NCBI GenBank assembly: GCA_026874595.1
Contig: CM049306.1
Span: forward strand, 14,779,019-14,843,018
DNA length: 64,000 nucleotides
Reading direction: 5' to 3'
Source: Sipunculus nudus
Taxonomy: Eukaryota; Annelida; Sipuncula; Golfingiida; Sipunculidae
The position numbers were made by a program, and so were the translations under genes. Below, piece after piece: positions 34,200 through 45,421 of this stretch. Each line of letters starts with the position of its first letter. The stretch's first letter is position 1. Under the pieces are notes generated by a model. That model made no database searches and was not told the origin of the DNA. It saw only the letters and a list, made by a program, of their open reading frames with translations.

Positions 34200-34834
34200 G
34201 TGAGTACTCTTGCATTATTTAAGTTCTTTTTGCATGTTTAAATCAGTGATAGTATTAAGATGACTTTCACTCATCTTGTTTTGCCCTGAAAATACACAAT
34301 TATGTGTTTCATTCTCTATTAGGTGGTCCATATTTACAAAATACCAGCTCCTGTCAAAAGCTAAAGCTGTTGCCTCTATTTAGTGACAATGTGCATTTTC
34401 TATACATCAACATAAAGCTAAGAACATGCCCTTTTTAGTGATGCTGTTTGTAGTTGGGTGTACATTTTACAAAAGGAAAAGCATGATAATTTGGGAATTT
34501 GTTTCACTAAAGATGATTTCATTAGGTACTATTTTGATTCCCAAAGAGAAATCAAATCTGGTTCAATTTACAGGTCAATCAAAAGTGGATTTTTTGGGTC
34601 CACCTTGAATGATTTCTTAGTGCCATTTCACCATTAAAGGTCAAGATGTCATTTTTAACATTACTGACAACCAATATATCATTGATGTACTGTTTCAGTT
34701 CTATGATTTGATGTGAGGCTCTTTTTTAGTCCATTTGTCTACTTAAATGTCAAAAATATGCAAGACTCCAAGTTCTTAATTATTTATTTCCAACAACATT
34801 TGTTTCTTTGATTTGGTTTCTATACTTTTCTTAG

Positions 34835-34907
34835 AACCAGTATGAAGAAATGGTGGTGAAAGTATAAGAATAGCCTAGATATCTCCAGCCCTTGCAAGAA
34901 TTGTCTG
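34835..34907 (+). ncRNA. Candidate lncRNA exon 2
   Basis: A 73-nt segment bounded by CTATACTTTTCTTAG (acceptor with pyrimidine tract) and TGTCTG/GTAAGC (donor). It contains stops in all frames. The size and both splice signals are typical of an internal exon. Confidence 0.35.
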
Positions 34908-35507
34908 GTAAGCATATTCATTTTATTATATAAAGTAACATTTAAATCTTTTAGCAAATGGGCAATGTTATGATTTGTAAGTTTTTTTTTATCAAATAGC
35001 TGGAGCATACAATATTTGAAGTAAAAATTTGGTGGTTAACATTTATATATTATAACTGCTTACATGTTAAAATTGTTGCAACTGAGTAACCTACTTTCTG
35101 AACCTACAAGCATCTTTAGGCCACAGTGTCTGTCCTGTGACCAGTATATTTGATAATCTGTATTATTTGTATATATTCTGTATATAAACTGGAAAACTCT
35201 TCCTGTGTTAGTAATTGAGAAGTCCACCTCTATTTACTTATAATCCTAAATGTTAAACAGGCATATTTTCAGAACATTTAAAACCCCTAGATAGAGAGCA
35301 GATGTACTTTCAGTGAAATAATTTTTTTTCTTTTTTTGACTTGTGTGTTGCCTCCAGATAAGGTAAACTAATGTTAATGTTAAATAAAAGCAATACTTAT
35401 AAGCATCAATGTGAAAAGATTATCTTTAAGCTTATTTAATTAAATAATTATTGTGAGCAATAATGATTATATGTGTATACTAAGACTGGTAACATTTGTT
35501 TTTACAG

Positions 35508-35688
35508 GTCAAACAGGAATAGACGGAAAAGGATTTGGAGTGTGGCAAGGGTGTATATTTCCTTCCAGCCTTCATTCCCTAAATGACAAGACTCTCAAAT
35601 CTGACTGAACCAGGGAGTTTTAAAATCTTATGAAAATATTATTTTCAGTTTACAAATGTGTAAATAAACATTTATTTTGGATACTGTG
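35508..35688 (+). ncRNA. Candidate lncRNA terminal exon with poly(A) signal
   Basis: The acceptor is TTTGTTTTTACAG at 35507. The exon body is GC-richer than its flanks, and an AATAAA signal lies at 35663-35668 with a T-rich stretch after it. Joined to the two upstream candidate exons it gives a transcript of roughly 0.4 kb with no long ORF. It lies wholly between the two inverted arrays of the 32983-36342 element. Confidence 0.35.
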
Positions 35689-35954
35689 TTTTCATACTTT
35701 TATGTTTCATGTGTTTGAGTCCATATGACTGTATGAAGTTGATGACCCCCAGTGTGACTGCAGGCCAGCTTTGATTCCAAGGAATTGCACAGTGCAGGAA
35801 GCTCACCACACAAACACACACACACACAAACCTTAATTTCTAATATCAACCATAATTCCTTGTGAAATAAAGAAAATAGTAAACACCTTTCAAAACAGAA
35901 CATACAACAGAAAGTAACTGAGCTACTGACAAACAGCACTGAAGGTGCATACAC

Positions 35955-36325
35955 TGGACTTATATGTGAGTTATATGTCACTTATAAGGGACATATATGG
36001 CACTTATAAGTCCCATATATGTCACATATATAGGACATATATGGGAGTTATAAGGCACATATATGGGACATATATGGGAGTTATAAGGCACATATATGGG
36101 ACATATATGGGAGTTATAGGGGACCTATATGTGGAAGCCTTATAAGTGACATATAAGGCCCATATATGTGACATATAAGGCTCCTACCTAATTTGCATAT
36201 AAAATCCATATACCAGACATATATGTGCATATATGGGAGTTATAAGGTTGGATATAAGGGACATATATGGCACATATATGTGCCTTATATGTGCCATATA
36301 AAGTTCACATATATGGCACTTATAA
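35955..36325 (-). repeat. Right subterminal array with 33-bp repeats
   Basis: Contains the 33-bp unit GGGACATATATGGGAG + TTATAAGGCACATATAT, two and a half perfect copies near 36035-36120. Flanking variants are built from CATATATG, TTATAAGG and GTGACATATAAGG. Most of these words are self-complementary, so the array can form many small hairpins. Confidence 0.85.
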
Positions 36326-36342
36326 AAATTTTCGGTAAGGGA

Positions 36343-37021
36343 CTGGGGCTTACATTCAGGACTTAAGCTTTCTAAATCCTTTTTATGCATTCTTTCATAT
36401 CTTTAAATGTGTAGATTTTAAGGATTGAAGTTTGAATAATCAAGATAATGTGTAAGAAAAGGGCATCTCACTCATTTGCTAACAGTTCTTTTAAAATAGC
36501 AGTTTTAGACACCTCAAAGAACTTCATTATATTCTGAGGCAAGATGAACAGACATTGGGAAAGGAATCATCATGGTCTGTGTAGCATCCCATTAGCAATA
36601 TAAATTAGAGAGTCCTGGAGGTAAGTGAGGAATTCTGGATGGTCAAAGAATTATGAAGAATTAAGATCTCTAAAACTTCTTAGCAAACTACCAGTTCATA
36701 ATACTGATGATCGAGAAATAAAAATCTGAAGAACAATAGAAAAGGGTGTCATCAATGATGCCACTATTATTGACTACATGCAGACCCATCCAATGTACCA
36801 AGGCTGGGGCACAAGTATTTTTTGACAAATCTTATACAAAGGCAACCATTTGGAAAGGTTAGGTCTCTGCCTGAAGTTAGCAGTTAAACTGATTACACAT
36901 TCAAACAGTATAGCTTGAGAAATCTTCAGCAGATTTATTAATTAAGGCATTTTGTTTACTCAAAAGGTGCAAATAGAGAAATTTCACTGAATTCGACTTT
37001 GCATGGCCAATTTTATTAAAA
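36343..37021. other. Unassigned sequence
   Basis: No feature recognised. Confidence 0.4.
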
Positions 37022-37402
37022 CTAGATGTGTCAAATAGACACAAATGCCCCCGCCTGGAGCAAATTAAAAATATTTGTTAAAGTTTGTAAAATTTTCTAT
37101 GTTCAGGAGCTGTCATATGGTCAAAAGTAGGTGAACCAGAACAAAATGCAAACTCAATCTCTAAGTGGTCATTATGCACCCACACCAAAAAAATCAGGCA
37201 AATATCCGCAGGCAATGCAAAAAAAAGTCTGTACGTTTGCATCTATCATGAAAATTTCCATTTTTATGAAATTTCTATGTTCAAGAGCTGTCATACGGTC
37301 AAAAGTACATCTACAACAAAGGAAAGCAAACTCAAACTGTAACTGGTCATGATCTGGCAAGGTACAATAAATCAGGTCAATATCTGCAAGCACTGTGAAA
37401 AA
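37022..37402 (-). mobile_element. F5 Helitron-like fragment, CTAG end
   Basis: Starts after A with CTAGATGTGTCAAATAGACA: hairpin TGTGTC/GACACA, then SIR ATGCCCCCGCC. The inverted SIR GGCGGGGGCAT followed by AAAAA ends related sequence at 46075-46086 and 49131-49145. The body has two ~175-bp units (TTCTATGTTCA.GAGCTGTCAT at 37096 and 37271) sharing phrases with 45830-46060 (AAAATTTCTAT, ACAAA.TGCAAACTC, ATCAGGC.AATATCTG). Confidence 0.6.
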
Positions 37403-37480
37403 ACGAGGGACCCATGGGTCACGGCGCTCAGCTGAAGTTTGAAATTTTAGCAAATGCAAAATATTCTATTGTTATGTTTT
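37403..37480 (-). mobile_element. F2-like left terminus
   Basis: ACGAGGGACCCATGGGTCACGGCGCTCAGCTGA matches the F2 left end (palindrome then SIR). It begins directly after the F5 fragment. No corresponding right end was found, so the remainder to about 37811 is unassigned. Confidence 0.5.
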
Positions 37481-37811
37481 TCATATATATATAAGCATAT
37501 GAGAAGCTAAGAGGAAAGGGGCCCTCCTACTTGGTTATAGTATAGTTCTAAATATATGATTGCAAAACTAATATTCTGACAAGATTGTCATGAAGAAGAC
37601 CAGTAAATGTTGTGAGATACTGTGATGCATATGAAAAATTTACAGATGGACAGTTAAGTTGACAGAATGGACTAATACCTTTATATTACTTTCAAGGGAA
37701 TAATGCATTTAAGTTTATATTAAAGCCTATGTTTTTAAGCATATCCACTTTTTCCATTAATAGTTTTAATCAGATTCATTTTTTTATTATTTACAAGTTT
37801 TTAATTTTGTA

Positions 37812-38790
37812 ACAAGGCCTACAGGCCTAATGCCAGCCTGTGCATTAGGAAATACACCAGGTATAATGCTTCAATGCTGGACCATTACTTTTCATGTATA
37901 TGAACAATGCAAGTACTAAACATTTTGAATAAGAAACAATTTCACAAACATCACTGCTGAAATTCTGGCATTGGTGCACACAACATAAAATGATTGTAGC
38001 TGGCACCACCATTCTTGAATAAAACGAAGCAATCAGAGATATATACATATGCCTAATTTCAGACTGATATATCATACCCCTCCTGAGAAATAAACAGGGA
38101 CACACACTGTGCAAAAATTATTGTAGGTGGCACCACCAGGCTTGTATACAACACAGCAACTCAATATGTATAAATATGCCCAATTTCAGACTGATATATC
38201 GAATTCTTCTGTAGAAATAAGCAGGCACATACACTGTACAAAAGTCATTGTAGGTGGCAAAAGCTGTCTTGTGAAAGAAAAAGCCATCAAAGACACATTG
38301 ACAGGTCAAAATATCAGGCTAATACATCAAACTTACCTTGAGTCTGATGCATGGGACTGACCAGGCTTAGGTGAGAAAGGCAGTTACCCCAAGTGAACTG
38401 TGACAAATTGCTAGCTAAGGCTACTGCATTGAGTGAACTCATGACCTGCAACTGGCTAGACTGAGTGTACTTTTGACCTGTACCTGTCTGCACTGAGTGA
38501 ACTCTTGACCTGTTGCATAATCTGACACAGTTGACAGTCTGCCATTTGAAGCTATAAATAAATCCAGGCTGAACTTTGGTGCCAAATCTGATGCAGTGGA
38601 CAGTCTGTCAATGCTATAAATAGAATTCAGCTACTGCACTGAGTGAACTCCTGACCTATTCTTGACCTGTTGCATAATTTGATACAGTTGGCAGTCTGCC
38701 AAAATTATAAATAGATCCAGACTGACCTTTGGCCTGTTGCCAAATCTGAAATAGTAGCCACACCATTGCATAAGCTCACAGATTGGCTCC
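37812..38790 (-). mobile_element. Short F4 element
   Basis: The left end is ACAAGGCCTACAGGCCTAATGC then CAGCCTGTGCA. The body has three decayed units with GGCACCACC and TGCCTAATTTCAGACTGATATATC phrases, then the CTGAGTGAACTC block shared with 17776-18200. The right side ends CATTGCATAAGCTCACAGATTGGCT, a mutated F4 terminus. Position 37985 preserves the empty site of the F1 insertion seen at 39511. Confidence 0.6.
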
Positions 38791-38818
38791 ACAAGCAGTC
38801 CTGAGGGGCATGATACCG

Positions 38819-38924
38819 ATGAGGTGATCACATGATACTCATGAAGTGATCAGATGCTACCTATGAGGTGATCACATGGTGCCCATGAGGTGTTAACATG
38901 TCACCCATGAGGTAATCACATGCC
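38819..38924. repeat. 22-bp minisatellite, five copies
   Basis: ATGAGGTGATCACATG-type units start at 38819, 38841, 38863, 38885 and 38907: exact 22-bp spacing with a few substitutions. Three units contain the TGATCA palindrome. It lies just beyond the end of the short F4 copy. Confidence 0.9.
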
Positions 38925-39510
38925 TTGTGCCTGTCTGCACTGATTGGTAAATCTGTTTACACATACTGAAAGACTTTGGCTTAAATGCTTTTTTTCTCAA
39001 GCTGACATATTCATAAGACTTTTTATCAAAATATCTAAAATAATAAAAGATAGAGTGCTTTCATTGTTAAAGGTCCAATAATTCTGCCAAAAATCATTCA
39101 AGTAAACTTGAACAAAGGCCACCTAAGAATAATTTTTTGTACAATGTTACAGAAGTTATAACTGAAGCAACAATTTTGTAGAAGAACACTATTGCAGTCC
39201 TCAGTTTGAAATAGACTTAATAATGGCCATAAGACAAACTTGAGCTTTTCACGACTCAACAAACTCAATCTATTCTTATATGACTGATTGAACCATGTCC
39301 TTGGATAATTCTTGTAACAAGGCCTAGAGGCCTGATGCGAACCTGTGCAATGAGATTACACCAGGTATAATGCTTCAATGCTGGACCATTACTTTTCAAG
39401 AACATGTGTAACATGTATATGAACAATGCAAGTACTAAACACTTAGAACAAGAAACAATTAAACAAACATCACTGCTGCAATTCTGGCTTGGGTGCACAC
39501 AACACAAAAA

Positions 39511-40979
39511 CTAGAATATGGGTAGTCAATAAGGGACTACATGTATCTGCCAAAATCAGAGTGGGAAAGGTGAAGTGAGGCATGGATTGAGTGGCAAGGG
39601 AAAATAGAGTGAGGTGTGCTGCATAATAGCCTTGATGTCTGCAGCCAAAATATGTATGTCAGTTGCGCCACCTACCACAAAATCCAGAAAGCTGTCCAAG
39701 ATGTATAAACATGCAAAATTTTAGGCAGATAAGTCAAACACAACTGTGATATGAGTGATTTTAGCCCATGGCAGACAAACAGACAGACGCTGTGCAAATA
39801 TGGTGGCAGGTGGCGCCACCACTTTTGTGTATGATTAAGAGCTATGTGAGATCTATACACATGCAAAATTTCAGGGGGATATGTCAAACCAGTCCTGAGA
39901 TATAAGCCTGAATGTCTGCAGCATATACATAAATGTAGGTGGCGCCACCCGCCACAAAATCCAGAAAGCTGTCCAAGTTGAATAAACCTGCAAAATTTTT
40001 GGCAGATATGTCAAACTACTGCCGAGAAATGAGTGATTTTATCCCACAGCAAACAAACAAATGGACACTGTGCAAAAATTATTGCAGGTGGCGCCACCAG
40101 TTTTGCTTATGATAAAGAGCTATGTCAGATCTATAAACATGCAAAATTTCTGCCCAATCGGTCAAATGGTTCCTGAGATATGAGCTTGGATGTCTGCAGC
40201 GTAAATTTGAATGTAGGTGGCGCCACCTTTCATAAAATCAAGAAAGCTGTCAAAGATGTATAAGCCTGCAAAATATCAGGTCCATGGATAGGTCAAACCA
40301 CGGCCTAGATATGAGTGATTTTATCCCAAGGCAGATGAACAGATGGACGCTGTGCAAAAATGGTTGCAGGTGGCACCACCGGTTTTGCATATGATAAAGA
40401 GCTATGGGAGATCTATACACATGCAAAGCTTTGGCCCAACTGGTCAAACGGTTCCCGCGCTATGAGCTTGGATGTCTGCAGCTTAAACGTGAATGTAGGT
40501 GGCGCCACCTGTCATAAAATCAAGAAAGCTGTCCAGGATGTATACACATGCAAAATTTCAGGTGGATAAGTCCAACCAATGCAGAGATATGAGTGTTTTT
40601 ATCCCAAGGCAGATGAACAGATGGACACTGTGCAAAAATGGTTGCAGGTGGCCCCACCATTTTTAGTGTATGTTATAAAGCTTTCCAAGGGCTACATTTG
40701 TGCAAAATCTTTAGCCTTATCAGTCAAACAGTTCTCGAAATATGTGGGTTTATGTGTGGGAACAGATGCACAAATGGACGCTAAGCAGAGAGAAAAGGTC
40801 AGAGGTCAACCAAAAATGAGGGTGCAGCAGTTCACTTGTGACCAATCATAATTCAGAATTTTAAAAAATTCTGCCCAGTGGTTATGGAGGAGTTCTGCAG
40901 AAACCTATGCGCGATGGCGGCAGCATCTGCGTCCAAATGAAAACATAGTATCGGCAAAACTCTGTTTTGGCAGATACAA
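39511..40979 (-). mobile_element. Full-length F1 Helitron-like element, 1.47 kb
   Basis: It runs from CTAGAATATGGGTAGTCAAT to TTTTGGCAGATACAA and is flanked by A and T. Inside are about eight half-units, with exact palindromes at 39809, 39938, 40087, 40216 and 40498, and GGTGGCACCACC (40369) and GGTGGCCCCACC variants. A GGCGGCAGC tract precedes the terminal hairpin. The uninterrupted site survives at 37985. Confidence 0.8.
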
Positions 40980-41930
40980 TGATTGTAGCTGGCACCACCA
41001 GTCTTATATACAATGAAGAAATATATACATATGCCCAATGTCAGACTGATATGTCAAACCCCTCCTTTGAATAACTTTGAAATTTATTTTCTCAATACAA
41101 AATGCTTTTCAGCTGACTTTTTTTATAAAAAAAAAAGAAAGCAGGAATATCTGTAAAATTATTACAGATGCATACTGAATGCAAAAATTAAAATACAGAT
41201 ATATCTCATTGATGGCAAATTCTTGAATTAAGTTGAGTAGGGATACCAATAATTTATAATCTAAGTACAATTGTCTTTATATAGCCACAGAGAGCTGAAT
41301 ATCCATGATTGTAACATTGCCTGGTATGATGAATAACTAAAATCAAAATCTAAATTTTTTAAAAGCTTTTAAAAAACTTTCTTGTCAATATTAACCAAAG
41401 ATAACCTGAAATCTAAATGTCTAGTGGCATGATGTAACAGATGCTTTAAACTGGTGCCAGACTAGATGTAACAGCATCACACAGCTAACATATAGGGTAA
41501 AATGACTCAATTCAATCTCAATAATTCAGCCAAAAATCATTTATGTGGAACCATTAAAAACAATTATTATAAGAATTATTGTAGGGATTATTCTTGTAAA
41601 ATATTTAACAAACTGGCTTCAGTGGCATCATTCGAAAAACGTTTCGCAGGTTTATAACTCATATAGGAAGATACAGCAAACTGGCTAAGTTCAGCTTCCC
41701 GCAACTCAGCCTAAAAGCACTGAACCAAAACCATTTGAACAAACTTGAATTATCAACATCTGAGGATAATTAATGTGCGAGATTTAAGAATTTGGCCCAG
41801 TGGTTTTTGAGAAGAAGATCTTTGTAGCCACTGAGCTAAAATGGGCTATTACAGCATATGACTAAATTCAGCTTTCTCATTACTCAGCCAAAAGTCACTG
41901 AACTGAGACCATTTTAACAAACTTCAGAAA

Positions 41931-42849
41931 AGCCTGCGTCACATATCCAAAACGGAGCCCCTCTAACTTCTCTGGGAGCAGAAAAGGGCATTTTCGGCAG
42001 GAACACAGCAGATGATTGCTCGATCACTGCATTTTCTGTCGCGATTTCTAGGGATCAGCCTGTGATCTCAGGACACTGAAACCTGTAGATCACTCAGGCA
42101 GCGGCCAACATGCGATTGATGTTCAGGCAGCAATCCAACAATTTTAGACGCATTTTTGCTTTAAAATTTGGATGGAGGTCAGCAAATGCTGCGCAGCCTC
42201 CGCATGGGCTCCCTATGATAATCGAACAGCCCCTTAATTACCGTCTCTCGCCTGATTTGTACAAAGTCAAACATGCTGCGAACATACTAGGTGCTGGTGT
42301 CTGGCCGCCATTGTGCGATTACTTCAGCCCCCGGCTGGGCTCCTCCTGTCAACTCAGCTTCCAGTTCATGCTCCGATGAAGCAGTCTCAGGCTCTTTTGC
42401 CACCTTCTTCTTAGAAACTGGTTTCGTTGCTCCCTTGGTCTTCTTTGGCAGCATCCTAGCTTTCATTAATTTACTTAGTAGCTGTGCAGTGCTCTTTGCA
42501 CTGTCAGAATTCAGACTTATGATGTGAAAAACATTTTACATGCCATATATATACTTGTGGCGTGGATGTCGGACAACGTCAGGCAGGACATCGGGCGGAG
42601 GTCGCCTGGGAGTTGCCCGGGTGTCTGGCAGGCATCGACAGACCAAATGACCATTCGCCCAACTACCGACGTCTGCCTGGCAATTTTTTATCACCATTAT
42701 TCAATATAGGCACTGCTCGATCCCCGTCCGATTAGTGACAGGTTTAATTTTAAGCTTAAATTAGCTAGACTTCCTGGCGGGCTTGGAATCGGCAACTTTC
42801 TGGCAATCCACAAATTCCGCTGGAGGCCGTTGGATATGTGATGCAGGCT
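41931..42849. mobile_element. 919-bp TIR element, PIF/Harbinger-compatible
   Basis: The left terminus AGCCTGCGTCACATATCCAA and right terminus TTGGATATGTGATGCAGGCT form a 20-bp inverted repeat with one mismatch. Compared with the uninterrupted paralogue near 19580 (AGAAAGCACTACC), three extra bases (AAA on one side, TTA on the other) flank the element, consistent with a 3-bp target duplication. The interior is markedly GC-richer and CpG-richer than its surroundings and carries a decayed minus-strand reading frame. Confidence 0.7.
42179..42535 (-). pseudogene. Decayed coding frame inside the TIR element
   Basis: One minus-strand frame stays open for about 119 codons apart from a single internal TAG (42287-42289). 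Part 1 includes SAKSTAQLLSKLMKARM, a Lys-rich stretch (PKKTKGATKPVSKKKVAKE) resembling a nuclear localisation signal, and an acidic segment. Part 2 includes FVQIRRETVIKGLFDYHREP and an Arg-rich end before TGA at 42179-42181. A start at 42464-42466 would give 59 codons to the TAG. I recognise no family; it could be a remnant of a transposon-encoded DNA-binding protein or a captured host exon. Plus-strand ORFs over the same DNA are probably shadows. Confidence 0.4.
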
Positions 42850-43465
42850 TTAGCACTACCCTAGGATAATTTCTGTGAGATATTAACCAATTTGGCTAAA
42901 TGGTTTCAGAGAAGAAGTTTTTTGTAGCTGTCAGTATGATACGGGCACTGATGACCCCTCTACCAAAAAGGCCAATGCAGGTGGCGCCACCAATGCCTCA
43001 ATTTCAGATATGACTCATGTGACCAACATTGGCATAAAATTTGGTGATGATAGCTCCAGCCGTTTCTGAGATTGTAATTTCAATATGCTTTTTTGGACAG
43101 ATGACTAAGTTCAACTTCCTGTAACTAAGCCAAAAATCAATGTACTTAAACCATTCAAACAAACATAAGAGAGATTTCCAGGAATCATTTCTGTGAAAAA
43201 TTGGACAATTTGGCTGAACAGTTTCATAAAACAAGATTTTTAAAGCTTTTTTAGCTTTTTCTCTATAAAATCTAATAAAATGCATTAGCCGAAAAATAAA
43301 TAAAATCCGATATATATTTTTATATGACTAATTTTTTGCATAAAATTTTGTGATGCCAACTCATGCTGTTTTCAATGATAGTATGAGTTAACGTACAGAC
43401 AATGGCTGACAGATAGCAGACAACGGACGATGCCACACCACCGCATTAGTTCACAGGTTCGCTAA

Positions 43466-43808
43466 AAAATCTAAAAATATAAGTTAAAATATCAGAATTG
43501 TAAGTTGCAATCATTATTTATCCAGAGTGTAGCTCCTATTGGGTCATATTATGCATACACATATATTTTATTATTTTTAAATCACAAATGTTTAAACTGA
43601 ATTTAAAAGAAAATAATGCCACAACATGGCATCTTCAAGATTATTCCTAATTTCTATTGAAAAGTGTTGTACATTTGAGTTTCAGTACTTGCTTAATTTT
43701 ATTCACAAAAATAAAAGATTTAGTAAATTTGATAAAATAAAACATCTTTTCAAATAAAGTATACAAACTGTTGGGTGAATGAGGGGACAAACAATATCAT
43801 TGTGCTAA
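43466..43808. other. Unassigned AT-rich spacer
   Basis: It ends with GGGACAAACAATATCATTGTGCTAA, the left flank of the F1 insertion, which matches 47814-47835. Confidence 0.4.
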
Positions 43809-44709
43809 CTAGAATACGGGTAGGCGATAAGCGACTACGTGTATCCGCCAAAATCAGTAGGACGGGTGAAGTGAGGCATGGATTGAGTGGCAAGGGAAAA
43901 TAGAGTTACGTGTTACATATTAGAATGCATGTCTGCCATGTAAACATGATTGTAGGTGGTGCCACCTGTTATTTGAACGAGAAACTATTCAAGATGTATA
44001 AACCTGCAAAATTTCAGGTGGATAAGTCAGACAGCTGCAGAGATATGAGTGATTTTATCCCACAGCAGACAAACAGATGGACGCTGTGCAAAAATGGCTG
44101 CAGGTGGCACCACCATTTTTGTGTATGTTATAAAGCTATCCAAGGGCTACATTTGTGTAAAATTTTTTTTCCTGATTGGTCAAATGAGTCCGGAGATATA
44201 AGCATTAATGTCTGCAGCGTGAACGTGAATGAAGCTGGCGCCACCTGTCATAAAATCAAGAAAGCTATCCAGGATGTATACGCATGCCGAATTACAGGTA
44301 ATTTGATCAAACCACTGCTGAGATATGAGTGATTTTAACCCCAGACAGACAAACAGATGGACACTGTGCAAAAATGGCTGCAGGTGGCGCCACCTTTTTT
44401 TGTGTATGTTATAAAGCTATCCGAGGGCTATATTTGTACAAAAAATTTTTCCTGATCGGTCAAAAGTTTCCTGAGATATGTGGGTTTATGTGTGAAGACA
44501 GACGCACAAATGGACGCTGGGCAGAGAGGAACGGTCAGAGGTCAAGGCCAATTGGTTAGGCACCAGTTCACATGTGACCTAATAATTGGTGTAAGTTTTG
44601 GAAAAAATCCGTCCAGTAGTCTAAGAGAAGTTCTCAGGAACAAATGGGCGGCGGCGGCAGAACCCGATAAAAACATAGTATCCGCAAAACTCTGTTTTGG
44701 CAGATACAA
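43809..44709 (-). mobile_element. Full-length short F1 Helitron-like element, 901 bp
   Basis: The left end is CTAGAATACGGGTAGGCGATAAGCGACTAC then GTGTATCCGCCAAAATCAG. The right end is GTATCCGCAAAACTCTGTTTTGGCAGATACAA, followed by host T. About four half-units carry GGTGGTGCCACC (43954), GGTGGCACCACC (44104), GCTGGCGCCACC (44235) and GGTGGCGCCACC (44383). GGGCGGCGGCGGCAG precedes the terminal hairpin. The corresponding empty site is at 47835. Confidence 0.8.
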
Positions 44710-45421
44710 TTACTATCTCAGCTATAATTTATAATACTGGAATTAATAGTCAATTTCACACCTGGTGAAGTTTTTTCTCTTCTGAAGTAAGGAATTACTT
44801 ATCTGATGAACAACCACACTTTCATAGCTAATACACCACTTTGTGGACACAATTAAATGTGCACTATAATCAATGTAACCCTGGTGGAACAATACAAAAT
44901 CTAAAATGTAGCATAGCCTAGAATAAGAATGAATCAAATGCAATAAATTATAATATTCATCTAGTTTATGCAGCAGCTGGGGGAGGGGGGGGGGGGAGTT
45001 CAGGGCAGAGGGGAAGCCTGCTAGTAGTGGCCAAGCTGATCGAGCTAATGCAAGCTGCCTGGAGAGGGTTACATAACACAAGTGAAGGCTGTACTACTGG
45101 GTGGACTTGATGTAAACAACATTTGACATTGTGCATAAAAACTTAAATAAGAGCTTCACTTTTCAATTAATTCCTTTGAAATTTCAGATTTTAAAAGATT
45201 AAATCCTTATGTATATATGCTGTGAAAATTAAATCAACTGTGGTTAAAAGGAAAAAAATGTCTCAGCCAAAGATGGACAAAATTTAAGGTACTGATTTTT
45301 TATTTATGCTAATAACTTAAAAAATTTGCAAAATTCAGATCTAATTTTGGGTAAACAATTTAATCTTGATTAAATAAAGTTATATCCCTGAAAAAAGTCT
45401 CAAGCTTCAGCAATTCTCATG
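44710..45421. repeat. Duplication block A, copy 1 (diverged)
   Basis: It shares order and most sequence with 47835-48480 and 49174-49824 (CTCAGCTATAATTT, CAATTTCACACCTGGTGA, TCTTCTGAAGTAAGGAATT, GCAAGCTGCCTGGAG) but differs by many substitutions and a poly-G insertion near 44985. Confidence 0.8.

Larger units (their letters stand above)
32983..36342. mobile_element. 3.4-kb element with inverted ends and subterminal ATATATGG arrays
   Basis: The left end CCCTTACGAAAATGAAAAGT and the reverse complement of the right end, CCCTTACCGAAAATTTTTAT, match over about 18-35 bp with gaps. Both are followed inward by the same kind of array (TATATGTGCC, CATATAAGG, GGGACATATATGGGAG). The arrays are in opposite orientation, as expected of extended inverted termini. 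A target duplication is not clear. There is no transposase ORF; the centre holds a possible spliced transcript. Confidence 0.5.
39317..43465 (-). mobile_element. Long F4 element with nested F1 and TIR transposon
   Basis: The left end is ACAAGGCCTAGAGGCCTGATGC then GCGAACCTGTGCA. The right end is GTTCACAGGTTCGCTAA. Without the insertions at 39511-40979 and 41931-42849 about 1.76 kb remains, collinear with 37812-38060 and 18220-20171. One exact palindrome lies at 42980 with GAGAT 88 bp downstream. The three-layer nesting gives a relative order: F4, then F1 and the TIR element. Confidence 0.65.

Noticed and set aside
35945-36145. 66-codon ORF with repeated YGTYMGVIRHI
   Set aside because: Produced by the 33-bp ATATATGGGAG repeat (a multiple of three keeps the frame open); not a protein.
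42110-42527. Plus-strand ORFs in the GC-rich element
   Set aside because: They overlap the better minus-strand frame and appear to be open because of its GC-rich codon structure.
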